DNA of 14,996 bases from Prolixibacteraceae bacterium. GTDB taxonomy: Bacteria; Bacteroidota; Bacteroidia; Bacteroidales; Prolixibacteraceae. Below are positions 6,564 to 14,516 of this stretch, in pieces (the stretch's first letter is position 1; every line of letters starts with the position of its first letter). The notes under the pieces are model-generated. The model ran no database searches and was not told where the DNA came from. It was given only the letters and a program-made list of their open reading frames with translations. Location: positions 1 through 14,996 of the forward strand of contig JAEUSS010000068.1 of assembly GCA_016788685.1 (NCBI GenBank), given 5' to 3'. A program made the translations under genes and the position numbers.

Positions 6564-6613
6564 TGTCGTGCGGAAAATCATCTGAAAGGAAGTCTCATTA
6601 AAAAAATAAAACG

Positions 6614-7258
6614 ATGAAAGTTCAGCAAATACTGGGAGGTTTTTCAAATCCGCCTTTAGAATTGATAGCCGAAACACTCCATCAGGAAGTTGCGCCCCTT
6701 AGGCTGGAGATGGTAAACTGGGATGAATTTCCGTATCACCCGGAAGTTTCGGTTCAGATTGCTTACAATGACGAGGAACTGTTTCTGCAATACCAGGTAA
6801 ACGAACAATCGGTAAAAGCCGAAATCGCCGAAAGTAACGGCCGGGTGTGGACCGACAGCTGCGTGGAGTTCTTTCTGTCGCCGGAAGGGAACGACGAATA
6901 TTACAACCTGGAAATAAACTGCATCGGGACTATCTTGCTGGGTTTCCGGAAAAAAGGGGATCCGGCGGTTCATGCTTCCGAAGAGCAGATCGCTTCTATC
7001 CGCCGGACCTCATCGTTGGGCGATTCTCCGTTTCCGGAGCGAAAAGAGGCAACCAGCTGGCAAATCACAGTGGCCATACCGTGGGGCACATTTTTTAAAC
7101 ACGATTTGAAATCGGTTCCAGAGAAAAAATTCCGCGGTAATTTTTATAAATGCGGAGATGAGCTGAGTGTGCCGCACTTTGTATCGTGGACCAAGATTAA
7201 GACCCCCCAGCCATCTTTCCATAATCCTGAATTTTTTGGAGGATTGGAATTTGAATAG
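6614..7258 (+). CDS. CBM9-like carbohydrate-binding domain protein, no signal peptide
   Basis: A 214-residue protein made of a single CBM9-like beta-sandwich (the carbohydrate-binding family 9-like group of Bacteroidota). Supporting motifs are W36, V-W-T-D-S-C-V-E-F-F-L-S-P at 78-90, Y-Y-N-L-E-I-N at 96-102, the W-Q-I-T-V-A-I-P-W strand at 149-157, and the C-terminal stretch at 191-214 (W191, P198, P200, F202, then P-E-F-F-G). The start has no signal peptide, and an in-frame TAA at 6599-6601 rules out an upstream extension, so the protein is predicted to stay in the cytoplasm. This is unusual for a binding module, though known stand-alone members look similar. The gene follows the NahK-like kinase by 50 nt and precedes the sigma factor by 35 nt, suggesting co-transcription. 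A role in binding a sugar intermediate is a guess. Confidence 0.8.
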   Translation: MKVQQILGGFSNPPLELIAETLHQEVAPLRLEMVNWDEFPYHPEVSVQIAYNDEELFLQYQVNEQSVKAEIAESNGRVWTDSCVEFFLSPEGNDEYYNLEINCIGTILLGFRKKGDPAVHASEEQIASIRRTSSLGDSPFPERKEATSWQITVAIPWGTFFKHDLKSVPEKKFRGNFYKCGDELSVPHFVSWTKIKTPQPSFHNPEFFGGLEFE

Positions 7259-7293
7259 CCCTGGCCGAAGGGCAAAAAGAAGGGAAACCTGAA

Positions 7294-7848
7294 ATGCAAA
7301 TGGATGTAGCCGATGATACGTTGATTACGGGCATTAAAAATGATGATTATACGTGTTATAATCAGCTTTTTGTGCGCTATTATCATCGGCTATGTGCATT
7401 TGTTTTTACGCTGACTCAAAATGACAGTGCTTCTGAAGATGTGGTTCAGGAGCTTTTTATCCGGATCTGGGCGAATCGTCAGAAACTGGAGATTAAAGAG
7501 ACTGTTTCGGGATATCTTTACCGGGCTTCGAAAAACGGCGCGCTCAATTACCTGCGGGCTGAAAAAAACCGCCAAAAATCGATTCAGAAGATGCCCGTTC
7601 CGGGATGGCAAAACGATGAGAGTCTGATTGAACAAATAGAGTTCAGTGCAATGCTGAATCAATGCATCAGCCGGTTGCCGGAGCGCAGCCGCGATGTGTT
7701 TCTGAAAAGCCGCTTTGAAGGGATGAAACTGCAGGAGGTCGCTGATCATATGGGCACATCTGTTAAAACCATCAAAAACCAAATCTGGAAATCGCTTTGT
7801 TTCCTGAAAACATGCCTTGAAGAAAAAGGCGCATTTGGCGGTAAATGA
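7294..7848 (+). CDS. ECF-type RNA polymerase sigma factor (Bacteroidetes-expansion type)
   Basis: A 184-residue group IV sigma factor. Region 2 covers about 24-92, with the F-x-x-Y-Y-x-x-L start, the A-S-E-D-V-V-Q-E-L-F-I-R-I-W helix (46-59) for core binding and -10 recognition, and Y-L-Y-R-A-S-K-N-x-A-L-N-Y-L-R (74-88). Region 4 covers about 125-172, with the L-P-E-R-S-R-D-V-F helix and a helix-turn-helix around G-M-K-L-Q-E-V-A-D-H-M-G-T-S-V-K-T-I-K. Length and motifs fit the family that controls SusCD loci in Bacteroidota. The ATG at 7294 has an AGAAGGG ribosome-binding site. The next gene is the FecR-type anti-sigma factor (149 nt downstream), then an STN-bearing SusC, so it is expected to drive susCD expression when the glycan is transported. 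Confidence 0.95.
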   Translation: MQMDVADDTLITGIKNDDYTCYNQLFVRYYHRLCAFVFTLTQNDSASEDVVQELFIRIWANRQKLEIKETVSGYLYRASKNGALNYLRAEKNRQKSIQKMPVPGWQNDESLIEQIEFSAMLNQCISRLPERSRDVFLKSRFEGMKLQEVADHMGTSVKTIKNQIWKSLCFLKTCLEEKGAFGGK

Positions 7849-7997
7849 CTGTGTTTCTGTACTTATTTTTCTTTTAAACTTCCGGATTCTTTTTTTTGTA
7901 CCCCCAAAGTTTTCCGTATCTGAATTATTTTTAAAATAACTGAGATCGGGATAGGACCTTTCCGGAGTCAAGGTGTCTTGAAGGAAAACAAACAGGC
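7849..7997 (+). promoter_or_regulatory. Sigma/anti-sigma intergenic region with possible ribosome-binding-site hairpin
   Basis: The 149-nt gap holds a long T tract (7889-7897), a CCCCC-AAAGT block (7901-7910), an AT palindrome TTATTTT-T-AAAATAA (7925-7939), and a hairpin TCAAG-GTGT-CTTGA (7968-7981). Outer pairing of TTTCC (7959-7963) with GGAAA (7983-7987) would place the GGAA ribosome-binding site of the FecR gene inside the stem. This could lower or gate anti-sigma translation; it is only a pairing seen by eye. Confidence 0.35.
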
Positions 7998-8987
7998 ATG
8001 GAAGAGCAGCTTCCGAAAGGAGAACATCTGGTTGATTATTTGGAAGAAGGAGAGCATCCGGTCTCCGGAAATCCTGATTTGGATTCGTGGCGGCAGGCAG
8101 ATCCGCGGAACGAAAGTGATCTGGAGAAATACCAGAGAATATGGAAAGCAAGTACGGGCGCTGCTGCTTTCAGCAAATTTGACACTTCAGCGGCGTGGGC
8201 AAAGGTCAATTCGTTGCTTGCTGATCAGGATGTTCGCACGAGAAGGTTGAAAAACCTGATGTATGTCGCTTCGGGAGTTGCCGCCTCGCTGTTTATTATA
8301 CTCGGTCTGGCGTTTTATACCCGGTTTTTCGTTATTTCGGATTCGGCCATTTCCATGAAAACTACCAACGGAAGCCGCTCCGAGGTTGTTCTGCCCGATG
8401 GTTCGGTGGTAAAACTCAATGCAGGTTCCAGCCTGAACTATCATTTCGACAAGATACATAAGGTTAGGGAAGTTAATTTTAGCGGCGAAGGCTTCTTTGA
8501 AGTAAGTAAAAGTACTCAGCCATTTGTAATTGAAACCGCCGAAGGCTTACGGGTAAGAGTACTTGGGACTAAATTTAATCTGAGCACTTATCCAGAAGAC
8601 AGGGCTGTTCGTACTACGCTGGTAGAAGGAAAGGTCGAACTTAGTATGGACGGGGCAGACCAGATGGTTCTCGCTTCCGGGCAAATGGCTTCTTTCGACA
8701 AAGAATCAAAAACACTGAAATATGATGAAGGTGAAGTCTCACATCAGATTGGCTGGCTTCAGAATAAACTGTACATGGACAACATGTCACTTAACGAGGT
8801 TTGTTCCAAGCTTGAACGCTGGTATGATGTAAATATATCGTTAGCTGACCGGGAGCTGGGAGAAAAGATACATTATACCGGAGTCCTGAAAGAAGAATCA
8901 GTAGCCGATGTGATGAGTGCCCTGAGCCAGTTGAGCAACATTGCCTATCAAATAGAAGGGAAAGAAATCGTTCTTTCCGGAAAGTAG
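7998..8987 (+). CDS. FecR-type transmembrane anti-sigma factor
   Basis: A 329-residue inner-membrane regulator. The N-terminal cytoplasmic part (1-84), with the W-R-Q-A-D and Y-Q-R-I-W motifs of anti-sigma FecR proteins, would hold the sigma factor. One transmembrane helix lies at about 88-107. The periplasmic FecR domain (about 118-215) includes T-x-N-G-S-R-S-E-V-x-L-P-D-G-S-V-V-x-L-N, F-x-G-E-G-F-F-E-V and V-L-G-T-K-F-N-L. A C-terminal DUF4974-type domain (about 257-328), with D-N-M-S-L-N-E-V and L-E-R-W-Y-D-V, is the usual partner of the STN domain on SusC. It lies between the sigma factor and susC, the standard order of these signalling loci. The start at 7998 follows AAGGAA by about 11 nt. 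Confidence 0.95.
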   Translation: MEEQLPKGEHLVDYLEEGEHPVSGNPDLDSWRQADPRNESDLEKYQRIWKASTGAAAFSKFDTSAAWAKVNSLLADQDVRTRRLKNLMYVASGVAASLFIILGLAFYTRFFVISDSAISMKTTNGSRSEVVLPDGSVVKLNAGSSLNYHFDKIHKVREVNFSGEGFFEVSKSTQPFVIETAEGLRVRVLGTKFNLSTYPEDRAVRTTLVEGKVELSMDGADQMVLASGQMASFDKESKTLKYDEGEVSHQIGWLQNKLYMDNMSLNEVCSKLERWYDVNISLADRELGEKIHYTGVLKEESVADVMSALSQLSNIAYQIEGKEIVLSGK

Positions 8988-9008
8988 CAGCTGTTTGCAG
9001 AAAAAAAA

Positions 9009-9032
9009 CGGAAGATGTGTCAGCATCTTCCG
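9009..9032 (-). terminator. Hairpin with T tract on the minus strand, between anti-sigma gene and susC
   Basis: A perfect 9-bp stem pairs CGGAAGATG (9009-9017) with CATCTTCCG (9024-9032) around a 6-nt loop. Eight A residues (9001-9008) flank its left side, so the T run that completes an intrinsic terminator is on the leftward strand. Rightward, no T run follows, so it would act as a structured spacer or RNA-stabilising hairpin in a fecR-susC transcript rather than a strong terminator. Confidence 0.5.
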
Positions 9033-9048
9033 CATGTCTTAGATAATA

Positions 9049-9095
9049 AGTCAAATGCTACCAACATTTGACTGAGTTAATTAACTAATAGCATT
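9049..9095 (+). promoter_or_regulatory. Structured susC leader with two mutually exclusive pairings
   Basis: A perfect 9-bp hairpin, AGTCAAATG (9049-9057) with CATTTGACT (9065-9073), is followed by a 12-bp palindrome AGTTAATTAACT (9075-9086). Bases AATGCTA (9054-9060) can instead pair with TAGCATT (9089-9095), which would break the first hairpin and end 8 nt before the susC ATG. This could be a regulatory leader or an operator; no known riboswitch class is recognised. Confidence 0.4.
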
Positions 9096-9103
9096 ACAAA
9101 TCT

Positions 9104-12100
9104 ATGAAAAAAAGTTATGAATCAGGGAAGAGTATTTTTTACATTCCCCCAAAGTTAATGTTGGTTATGAAACTAACTGCTATCTTGCTCATCTTCTTTG
9201 CCATGCATGTATCGGCAACGGTGTATTCTCAGAGCACCAAGTTGTCGCTTGATATGCGGCAGTCAACCATTAAGGAAGTGCTTCAGCAAATCGAAGCGCA
9301 GTCGGAGTACCGTTTCATTTATGAAAATGAAGAAGTAAATCTCGACTCTAAAGTGAATATCAGAGTAAGCAATGAAGTTGTCGAGAATATTCTGAAGCTT
9401 TTGTTTGACAGAGAGGGAGTCAGCTACTCAATTACCGAGAGTAACCTGATTCTGATCAATCCGTCGGCTAAGCAGATGAAGAATCTGATTAACGGATCAT
9501 CCAACTCTCTTCAGAAAAAGACGGTCACAGGAAGAGTTACCGATTCCGGAGGTGCTCCGGTTCCGGGAGTTTCGGTGGTTCTAAAAGGGACAACAAACGG
9601 AACCATTACAGACTCCAACGGGAATTATTCGATTGCCAATATTCCTGAAAATGCAAGCTTGCAATTTTCATTTGTTGGTATGAAGATGCAGGAAGTTTCT
9701 GTAGGTGACAGAACATCGATTGATGTTTCGCTTGCAGAGGAGTCCATCGGTATTGAGGAAGTTGTGGCTGTTGGTTACGGAGTGCAGAAAAAGGTAAACC
9801 TAACCGGATCCGTAGAAGTAGTTAAGAGCGAAGCTCTGGCCAACCGTTCGACGACTACTGTTTCTCAGGCTCTTCAGGGGAAAGTTTCGGGCGTTAACTT
9901 TAGTACCGGGAATTTCGGATTTGAACCAGGAGCCGCATTGAACATTGTAATTCGCGGGCAGGGAACTCCTTTAGTCCTTATTGATGGTGTCCCCGGATCG
10001 TTGAACGGACTTAATCCCAACGACATCGAATCCATGTCAGTACTGAAGGATGCTGCGGCAGCCGCGATATACGGGGCGCAGGCTCCTTATGGAGTGGTAT
10101 TGGTCACCACCAAATCGGGAAAACTGGATAACAAGCTGAATATTGAGTTTTCGTCATCGGTTTCAAGTATCAGGCCCATCCGGATGCCACATCATGCCGA
10201 TTCTTATACAACCGCACTGGCGCTAAACGAGGCTTGTGTTAATGCGGGCATTACGCCGATATTCACCAATGCCACCATCGACCGGATTATAAAATATCAG
10301 GCCGATCCGGTAAATACCCCGGAGACGGTGCCGTCGAGTTCGAATGCCGCTTTATGGGCTACCACAATTGAAAGTAACGCAAATTACGACTGGTTTGATG
10401 TTTATTACGGAGAAGGCCTGAGAAATCAGGAAAATCTGTCCGTTAGCGGAGGATCGAAAGCGGTATCTTACTACGTCTCAGCCGGTCATATTTATGATGA
10501 AGGGGTTCTTCAGGTTGCTACCGATGATTATCGCCGGTATAATGCCACTGCAAAATTTGATGCTAATATGACGAAATGGTTCAAGTTTTCATCTAACAGC
10601 CGATACTACAACACGATCAGGCAAAGACCGGCTTATGACAATCAGGGAGACTACGAACTGATGTTTCACCAGGTAGCCAGGACATTTCCATCGCAGTATA
10701 TGATTTCACCCAATGGCGTTTATTCGGTACAATCAAAAATTCCGTGGGCCAGAGACGCCGGAAGAGAGACCTGGAATACGAACGATTTTGTTAATCGGTT
10801 TGCTACCGAAATCACTCCGCTGAAAAACTGGACAATTAACGCCGACTATTCGTTCCGGCTGAGGCACGAAGAATTTACTTCAAATAATTACACCGTGTAT
10901 GAAGATAAAGTGGATGGCTCGCCGCTCATTTCAGGAAGTACATCTCCGTCGCATGTTAAAAAGTCGCAGGAGCTTTTTTTCTATAATACCCTGAATGCTT
11001 ATACTACTTACAAGTTCGATCTGGGAGCAAAAAACCATTTTTCGGTTATGGCCGGATACCAGCAGGAACAGTCGCGGACTTCTTACCTGTGGAGCAGAAA
11101 AAATGACATGGTTGCTCAGGAGGTTCCTTCTTTGAGCACTTCAACCGGAACAATTGATGCTACAGACAACTTGTCGGAGTATGCGACTCAGGGCTTTTTT
11201 ACCCGCTTAAACTACAATTTTGAAGAAAAATATTTGTTTGAGGTAAACAGCAGGTACGACGGGACCTATAAGTTTGCTGCTGATAAACGCTGGGGCTTTT
11301 TTCCCTCTGTTTCTGTTGGTTGGAATGCTTCCAACGAAAGGTTTTGGGAGAATATTCGTCCATGGGTCAATTTGTTGAAAATCAGGTCGTCGTGGGGCGG
11401 ATTAGGTAATCAGCTTACCGCTGCAGCTTATCAGGATCTTCCGTTGATGGGAGTCGGTTCAAATCTTGGATGGATTTTAAATAGCCGGCGCCCCGGATAT
11501 ACGACAGCTCCCAATCTTGTAAATACTGCTGTTACCTGGGAGACTGCCGCAACCAAAGATTTAGGGATTGATTTAGGTTTTCTTAAAAACAGGTTGACCT
11601 TTACCGGAGATATTTATCAACGGGATACATACAACCAGTTAGGCCCGGCCGATGCTGTTCCTGCAGTAATAGGAGTAGCAAGTAATAACTTGCCGAAATC
11701 AAACAACATGGAAACCGTGACCAACGGATGGGAGTTCACTTTAGTGTGGAGAGATAAAATCGGTAAAGATTTTAATTATTCGGTCACAGCCATGATGTTT
11801 GATTATCAGACCAAAGTAACCAAATACAATAATCCCACAAAAATCCTGACCAATCCGTATGCAGGACAAAAAACCGGTGAGATATGGGGTTTTGTCAGTG
11901 ACGGGTTGATCCAGACACAAGCTGATGCTGATGCAATCAATAGCGGAAGTATTCAGAAAGCCGTATCCGGACAATTGTGGAAAACCGGTGATGTTAAATA
12001 TACCGACCTGACAGGAGAGGGAATTATTACGTACGGGGCTAATACTGCAACCGATCCGGGAGACCGGAGAATTATCGGGAACTCTACCCCGAGATATCAG

Positions 12101-12616
12101 TATGGATTAACCTTAGCTGCCAACTGGAAAGGGTTCGACTTCTCCATGTTTTGGCAAGGCGTGGGTAAACGTGATCTGATGCTGAGCGGAAATATGTTCT
12201 GGGGATTTAATTCGTCGATACAAGGCTCAATATTTCCGGGACATCTGGATTATTACCGCGACGCGGAAGCTGATACTTATAAAGGGCTTGGAATCAATAC
12301 CGATGCCTATTTCCCCCGCCCGTATACCGACCAGAATATGAACCTGAAAAACCAGGTCACACAAACCCGCTATTTGCAGAATGGTGCATTTGCCCGGTTG
12401 AAAACTATCCAGCTCGGATACAATTTTCCGGAGAAATTGCTTGATCGGATTAAAATGCAGAACTTATACTTCTATGTTTCAGGTGAGAATATCTGGACGA
12501 TAACCAAAATGGCTGAATACCTTGATCCGGAAACAGCGAATGTCGGAAGCAGAGGAGATGGCAAGTCATATTTCTCGCAGGCCGCATTTACGGTAGGTAT
12601 TAATGTTAAATTTTAA
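9104..12616 (+). CDS. SusC/RagA-type TonB-dependent receptor with N-terminal STN signalling domain
   Basis: A 1170-residue outer-membrane receptor. The signal peptide has a long polar start and ends near V-Y-S-Q (residue 43); internal Met at 19 or 22 could be alternative starts. Domains in order are STN (about 48-120), CarboxypepD-reg-like beta-sandwich (141-215, V-T-G-R-V-T-D), a TonB-box-like E-E-V-V-A-V-G-Y-G (218-226), plug (about 229-345, with R-G-Q-G-T-P-L-V-L-I-D-G-V-P-G and Y-G-x-x-x-P-Y-G-V-V-L-V-T-T), then a 22-strand-type barrel ending in an aromatic F as required for outer-membrane assembly. The STN domain marks it as a transducer that signals through FecR to the sigma factor, so the transported glycan probably induces its own locus. 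The SusD gene starts 12 nt downstream. The substrate cannot be read from the sequence. Confidence 0.96.
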   Translation: MKKSYESGKSIFYIPPKLMLVMKLTAILLIFFAMHVSATVYSQSTKLSLDMRQSTIKEVLQQIEAQSEYRFIYENEEVNLDSKVNIRVSNEVVENILKLLFDREGVSYSITESNLILINPSAKQMKNLINGSSNSLQKKTVTGRVTDSGGAPVPGVSVVLKGTTNGTITDSNGNYSIANIPENASLQFSFVGMKMQEVSVGDRTSIDVSLAEESIGIEEVVAVGYGVQKKVNLTGSVEVVKSEALANRSTTTVSQALQGKVSGVNFSTGNFGFEPGAALNIVIRGQGTPLVLIDGVPGSLNGLNPNDIESMSVLKDAAAAAIYGAQAPYGVVLVTTKSGKLDNKLNIEFSSSVSSIRPIRMPHHADSYTTALALNEACVNAGITPIFTNATIDRIIKYQADPVNTPETVPSSSNAALWATTIESNANYDWFDVYYGEGLRNQENLSVSGGSKAVSYYVSAGHIYDEGVLQVATDDYRRYNATAKFDANMTKWFKFSSNSRYYNTIRQRPAYDNQGDYELMFHQVARTFPSQYMISPNGVYSVQSKIPWARDAGRETWNTNDFVNRFATEITPLKNWTINADYSFRLRHEEFTSNNYTVYEDKVDGSPLISGSTSPSHVKKSQELFFYNTLNAYTTYKFDLGAKNHFSVMAGYQQEQSRTSYLWSRKNDMVAQEVPSLSTSTGTIDATDNLSEYATQGFFTRLNYNFEEKYLFEVNSRYDGTYKFAADKRWGFFPSVSVGWNASNERFWENIRPWVNLLKIRSSWGGLGNQLTAAAYQDLPLMGVGSNLGWILNSRRPGYTTAPNLVNTAVTWETAATKDLGIDLGFLKNRLTFTGDIYQRDTYNQLGPADAVPAVIGVASNNLPKSNNMETVTNGWEFTLVWRDKIGKDFNYSVTAMMFDYQTKVTKYNNPTKILTNPYAGQKTGEIWGFVSDGLIQTQADADAINSGSIQKAVSGQLWKTGDVKYTDLTGEGIITYGANTATDPGDRRIIGNSTPRYQYGLTLAANWKGFDFSMFWQGVGKRDLMLSGNMFWGFNSSIQGSIFPGHLDYYRDAEADTYKGLGINTDAYFPRPYTDQNMNLKNQVTQTRYLQNGAFARLKTIQLGYNFPEKLLDRIKMQNLYFYVSGENIWTITKMAEYLDPETANVGSRGDGKSYFSQAAFTVGINVKF

Positions 12617-12628
12617 TAATGAACGATC

Positions 12629-14383
12629 ATGAAAAAAATTATATTATTCTTTGGATTAATTGCCCTGCTGGCTTCGTGCAGTGATTTTCTGGACCGGGAA
12701 CCTCTCGATCAGATTTCGACCGAGCAATACTGGAAATCAGCCAGAGATCTTGAAAATTATACGCTTCAGTTTTATCCCAATTTCCCGACATTCAGGAATG
12801 TTTCTGCCGGTTATCTCGGAACTATTGGCTGGGATGCTTTCAGGGGTTCTGATCACCAGATTTTTCAAACGCCGTCAACTCAGCTGAACGGAACCAGAAC
12901 GATTGTGCAGTCGGGTGGCGGCTGGAACTGGGATAATATCCGATCGGTAAATATCTTCTTTGAAAATTACAGGAAAGTTGAGGATATTCCGGTCAACGTT
13001 CAACATTTTATTGGCGAGGCGCACTTTTTTAAAGCATGGTTTTATTTTGATTTAGTAAGGCAGTTTGGCGATGTTCCGTGGTATTCCAAATCATTACAGA
13101 TGGATTCGCCGGAACTTTTCAATGCCCGTACTCCCCGGACCCAGGTCATCGACTCGGTATTGTGGCATCTGGATAAAGCTGTTGAGAACCTGAAATTTCT
13201 GAAAGATGCTAATGGAGGAAATAACCGGTTAAGCAAAGAAGCTGCCTTGATATTCAAATCGAGGGTAGCTCTTTTTGAAGGAACCTGGCAGAAGTATCAT
13301 GCCGGTACAGCTTTCGGGACATCGGGAGCTAATGCCAGCAAATATTTGCAGGCAGCGGTTGACGCAGTAACCGAACTAATGACTCCCAACAAATATAAAG
13401 TAGGAATCTTTAGCTCGGGACTTCCCGGAGAAGATTACAACAAGCTATTCTCGTCAACGAACCTGTCTTCCAATACCGAAGTTGTTTTATGGTGCAAGTT
13501 CGATAAAACACAGACTACTTTTTCGCACAATTTTCAGCAATTCATAACCGGGAGAACTTCGCAGGTGAGTGTAACCATGGAGCTGGTTAAAAACTACCTG
13601 GGAAAAGACGGAAATCCGTATGACTATCTGGCCGTTGCCAATACAACCAAAGGGACAGCATTTCTGAGCAAAATTGCCAACGATTGTGACCCCCGCTTAG
13701 CTCAGGTTATCTGGACTCCCGGTCAGGTACAATGGGATAACACTGCCGGGAAGGTGCTGTTTACAAAACCTTATTTGGATAAGTCGGGAGAAGTTAAAAA
13801 TCACACCGGATTTCAGCTGAGGAAGGGAGCCGATCCGAAAGACCCGACCGCAGGAGATGCCCAGGGATTCAGTACCGGATGTGAAACCGGCGCTGTTATT
13901 TTCAGGTATGCCGAGGCTTTGCTGAATTACGCCGAAGCACAGGCTGAATTAGGATTGCCGGTTGACTATAGCAAATCCATAAACCTGTTGAGAAAAAGAG
14001 CAGGTATGCCCGATTTTAAAGTAGTTGCCGATCCGACCCGTACAACTTATGCCGATTTTGGTTATCCGCTAAGCGACGAACTTCAGGAAATCAGAAGAGA
14101 GAGAGCGGTTGAACTTGCCTGTGAAGGGTTTCGGTTCGACGATTGGAGACGCTGGCGTGCCCACAACCTTTTTAGTGGCAAACGCCCCAAAGGATTTCCT
14201 TATTTGAAATCAGAGTATGCTCCAAACCTGGTGGTACTGACTGATGTAAATAACCTGGTTGATGCTTTTCAGAAATCACTTGCCAATGGCTATCAGTTTA
14301 ATGCTGCAAGAGATTATTTGAATTGTATTCCGACGAATGAAATTACCCTAAACCCGGCTTTGGTTCAAAATCCCGGATGGTAA
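12629..14383 (+). CDS. SusD/RagB-type glycan-binding surface lipoprotein
   Basis: A 584-residue outer-membrane lipoprotein with the lipobox L-L-A-S-C (C17), followed by S-D-F-L-D-R-E-P-L-D, the usual start of mature SusD proteins. The body has the TPR-rich SusD fold: an F-x-G-E-A-H/x-F-x-x-A-W-x-Y-F-D-L-V-R-Q-F-G-D-V-P-like stretch around residues 129-152, the L-N-Y-A-E-A-Q-A-E-L helix with N-L-L-R-K-R-A-G near 430-460, and the hallmark R-R-E-R-A-V-E-L-A-C-E-G-F-R-F-D-D-W-R-R-W at about 487-508. It pairs with the SusC receptor (12-nt gap, same strand) as the lid of the transporter. A terminator follows. Binding specificity is not predictable by eye. Confidence 0.96.
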   Translation: MKKIILFFGLIALLASCSDFLDREPLDQISTEQYWKSARDLENYTLQFYPNFPTFRNVSAGYLGTIGWDAFRGSDHQIFQTPSTQLNGTRTIVQSGGGWNWDNIRSVNIFFENYRKVEDIPVNVQHFIGEAHFFKAWFYFDLVRQFGDVPWYSKSLQMDSPELFNARTPRTQVIDSVLWHLDKAVENLKFLKDANGGNNRLSKEAALIFKSRVALFEGTWQKYHAGTAFGTSGANASKYLQAAVDAVTELMTPNKYKVGIFSSGLPGEDYNKLFSSTNLSSNTEVVLWCKFDKTQTTFSHNFQQFITGRTSQVSVTMELVKNYLGKDGNPYDYLAVANTTKGTAFLSKIANDCDPRLAQVIWTPGQVQWDNTAGKVLFTKPYLDKSGEVKNHTGFQLRKGADPKDPTAGDAQGFSTGCETGAVIFRYAEALLNYAEAQAELGLPVDYSKSINLLRKRAGMPDFKVVADPTRTTYADFGYPLSDELQEIRRERAVELACEGFRFDDWRRWRAHNLFSGKRPKGFPYLKSEYAPNLVVLTDVNNLVDAFQKSLANGYQFNAARDYLNCIPTNEITLNPALVQNPGW

Positions 14384-14411
14384 TATTTTAAAATCTTCGC
14401 ATGGGTTTTTT

Positions 14412-14443
14412 ATAAAGGATGCCGCTTTGGCATCCTTTATTTT
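14412..14443. terminator. Intrinsic terminator after susD
   Basis: A perfect 12-bp stem pairs ATAAAGGATGCC (14412-14423) with GGCATCCTTTAT (14429-14440) around a GCTTT loop, with a short T tract to 14443 and a T run on the left for the other strand. It ends the susCD transcript and separates it from the sulfatase gene. Confidence 0.88.
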
Positions 14444-14462
14444 AAATTTACGTTCAACCTTA

Positions 14463-14496
14463 TTTGAATACTTTAACCGAACTTGAGTTTTGTTTG
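14463..14496 (+). promoter_or_regulatory. Weak promoter candidate for the sulfatase gene
   Basis: TTTG (14463-14466) and TTTGTTTG (14489-14496; one mismatch to TAnnTTTG) lie 22 nt apart, slightly long. Since a strong terminator precedes it, the sulfatase gene should have its own promoter in this 73-nt stretch. Confidence 0.25.
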
Positions 14497-14516
14497 ATCA
14501 CAAAAATTATCTGCCA

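Noticed and set aside
7390..8151. 253-codon leftward open frame opposite the sigma and anti-sigma genes
   Set aside because: It is an antisense shadow of the sigma-factor gene; the composition is low in recognisable motifs and the rightward genes are unambiguous.
7889..9158. Shared CCCCCAAAGTT block at 7901-7911 and 9146-9156
   Set aside because: The second copy lies inside the susC signal-peptide coding region and the match is only 11 nt, so chance is a sufficient explanation.
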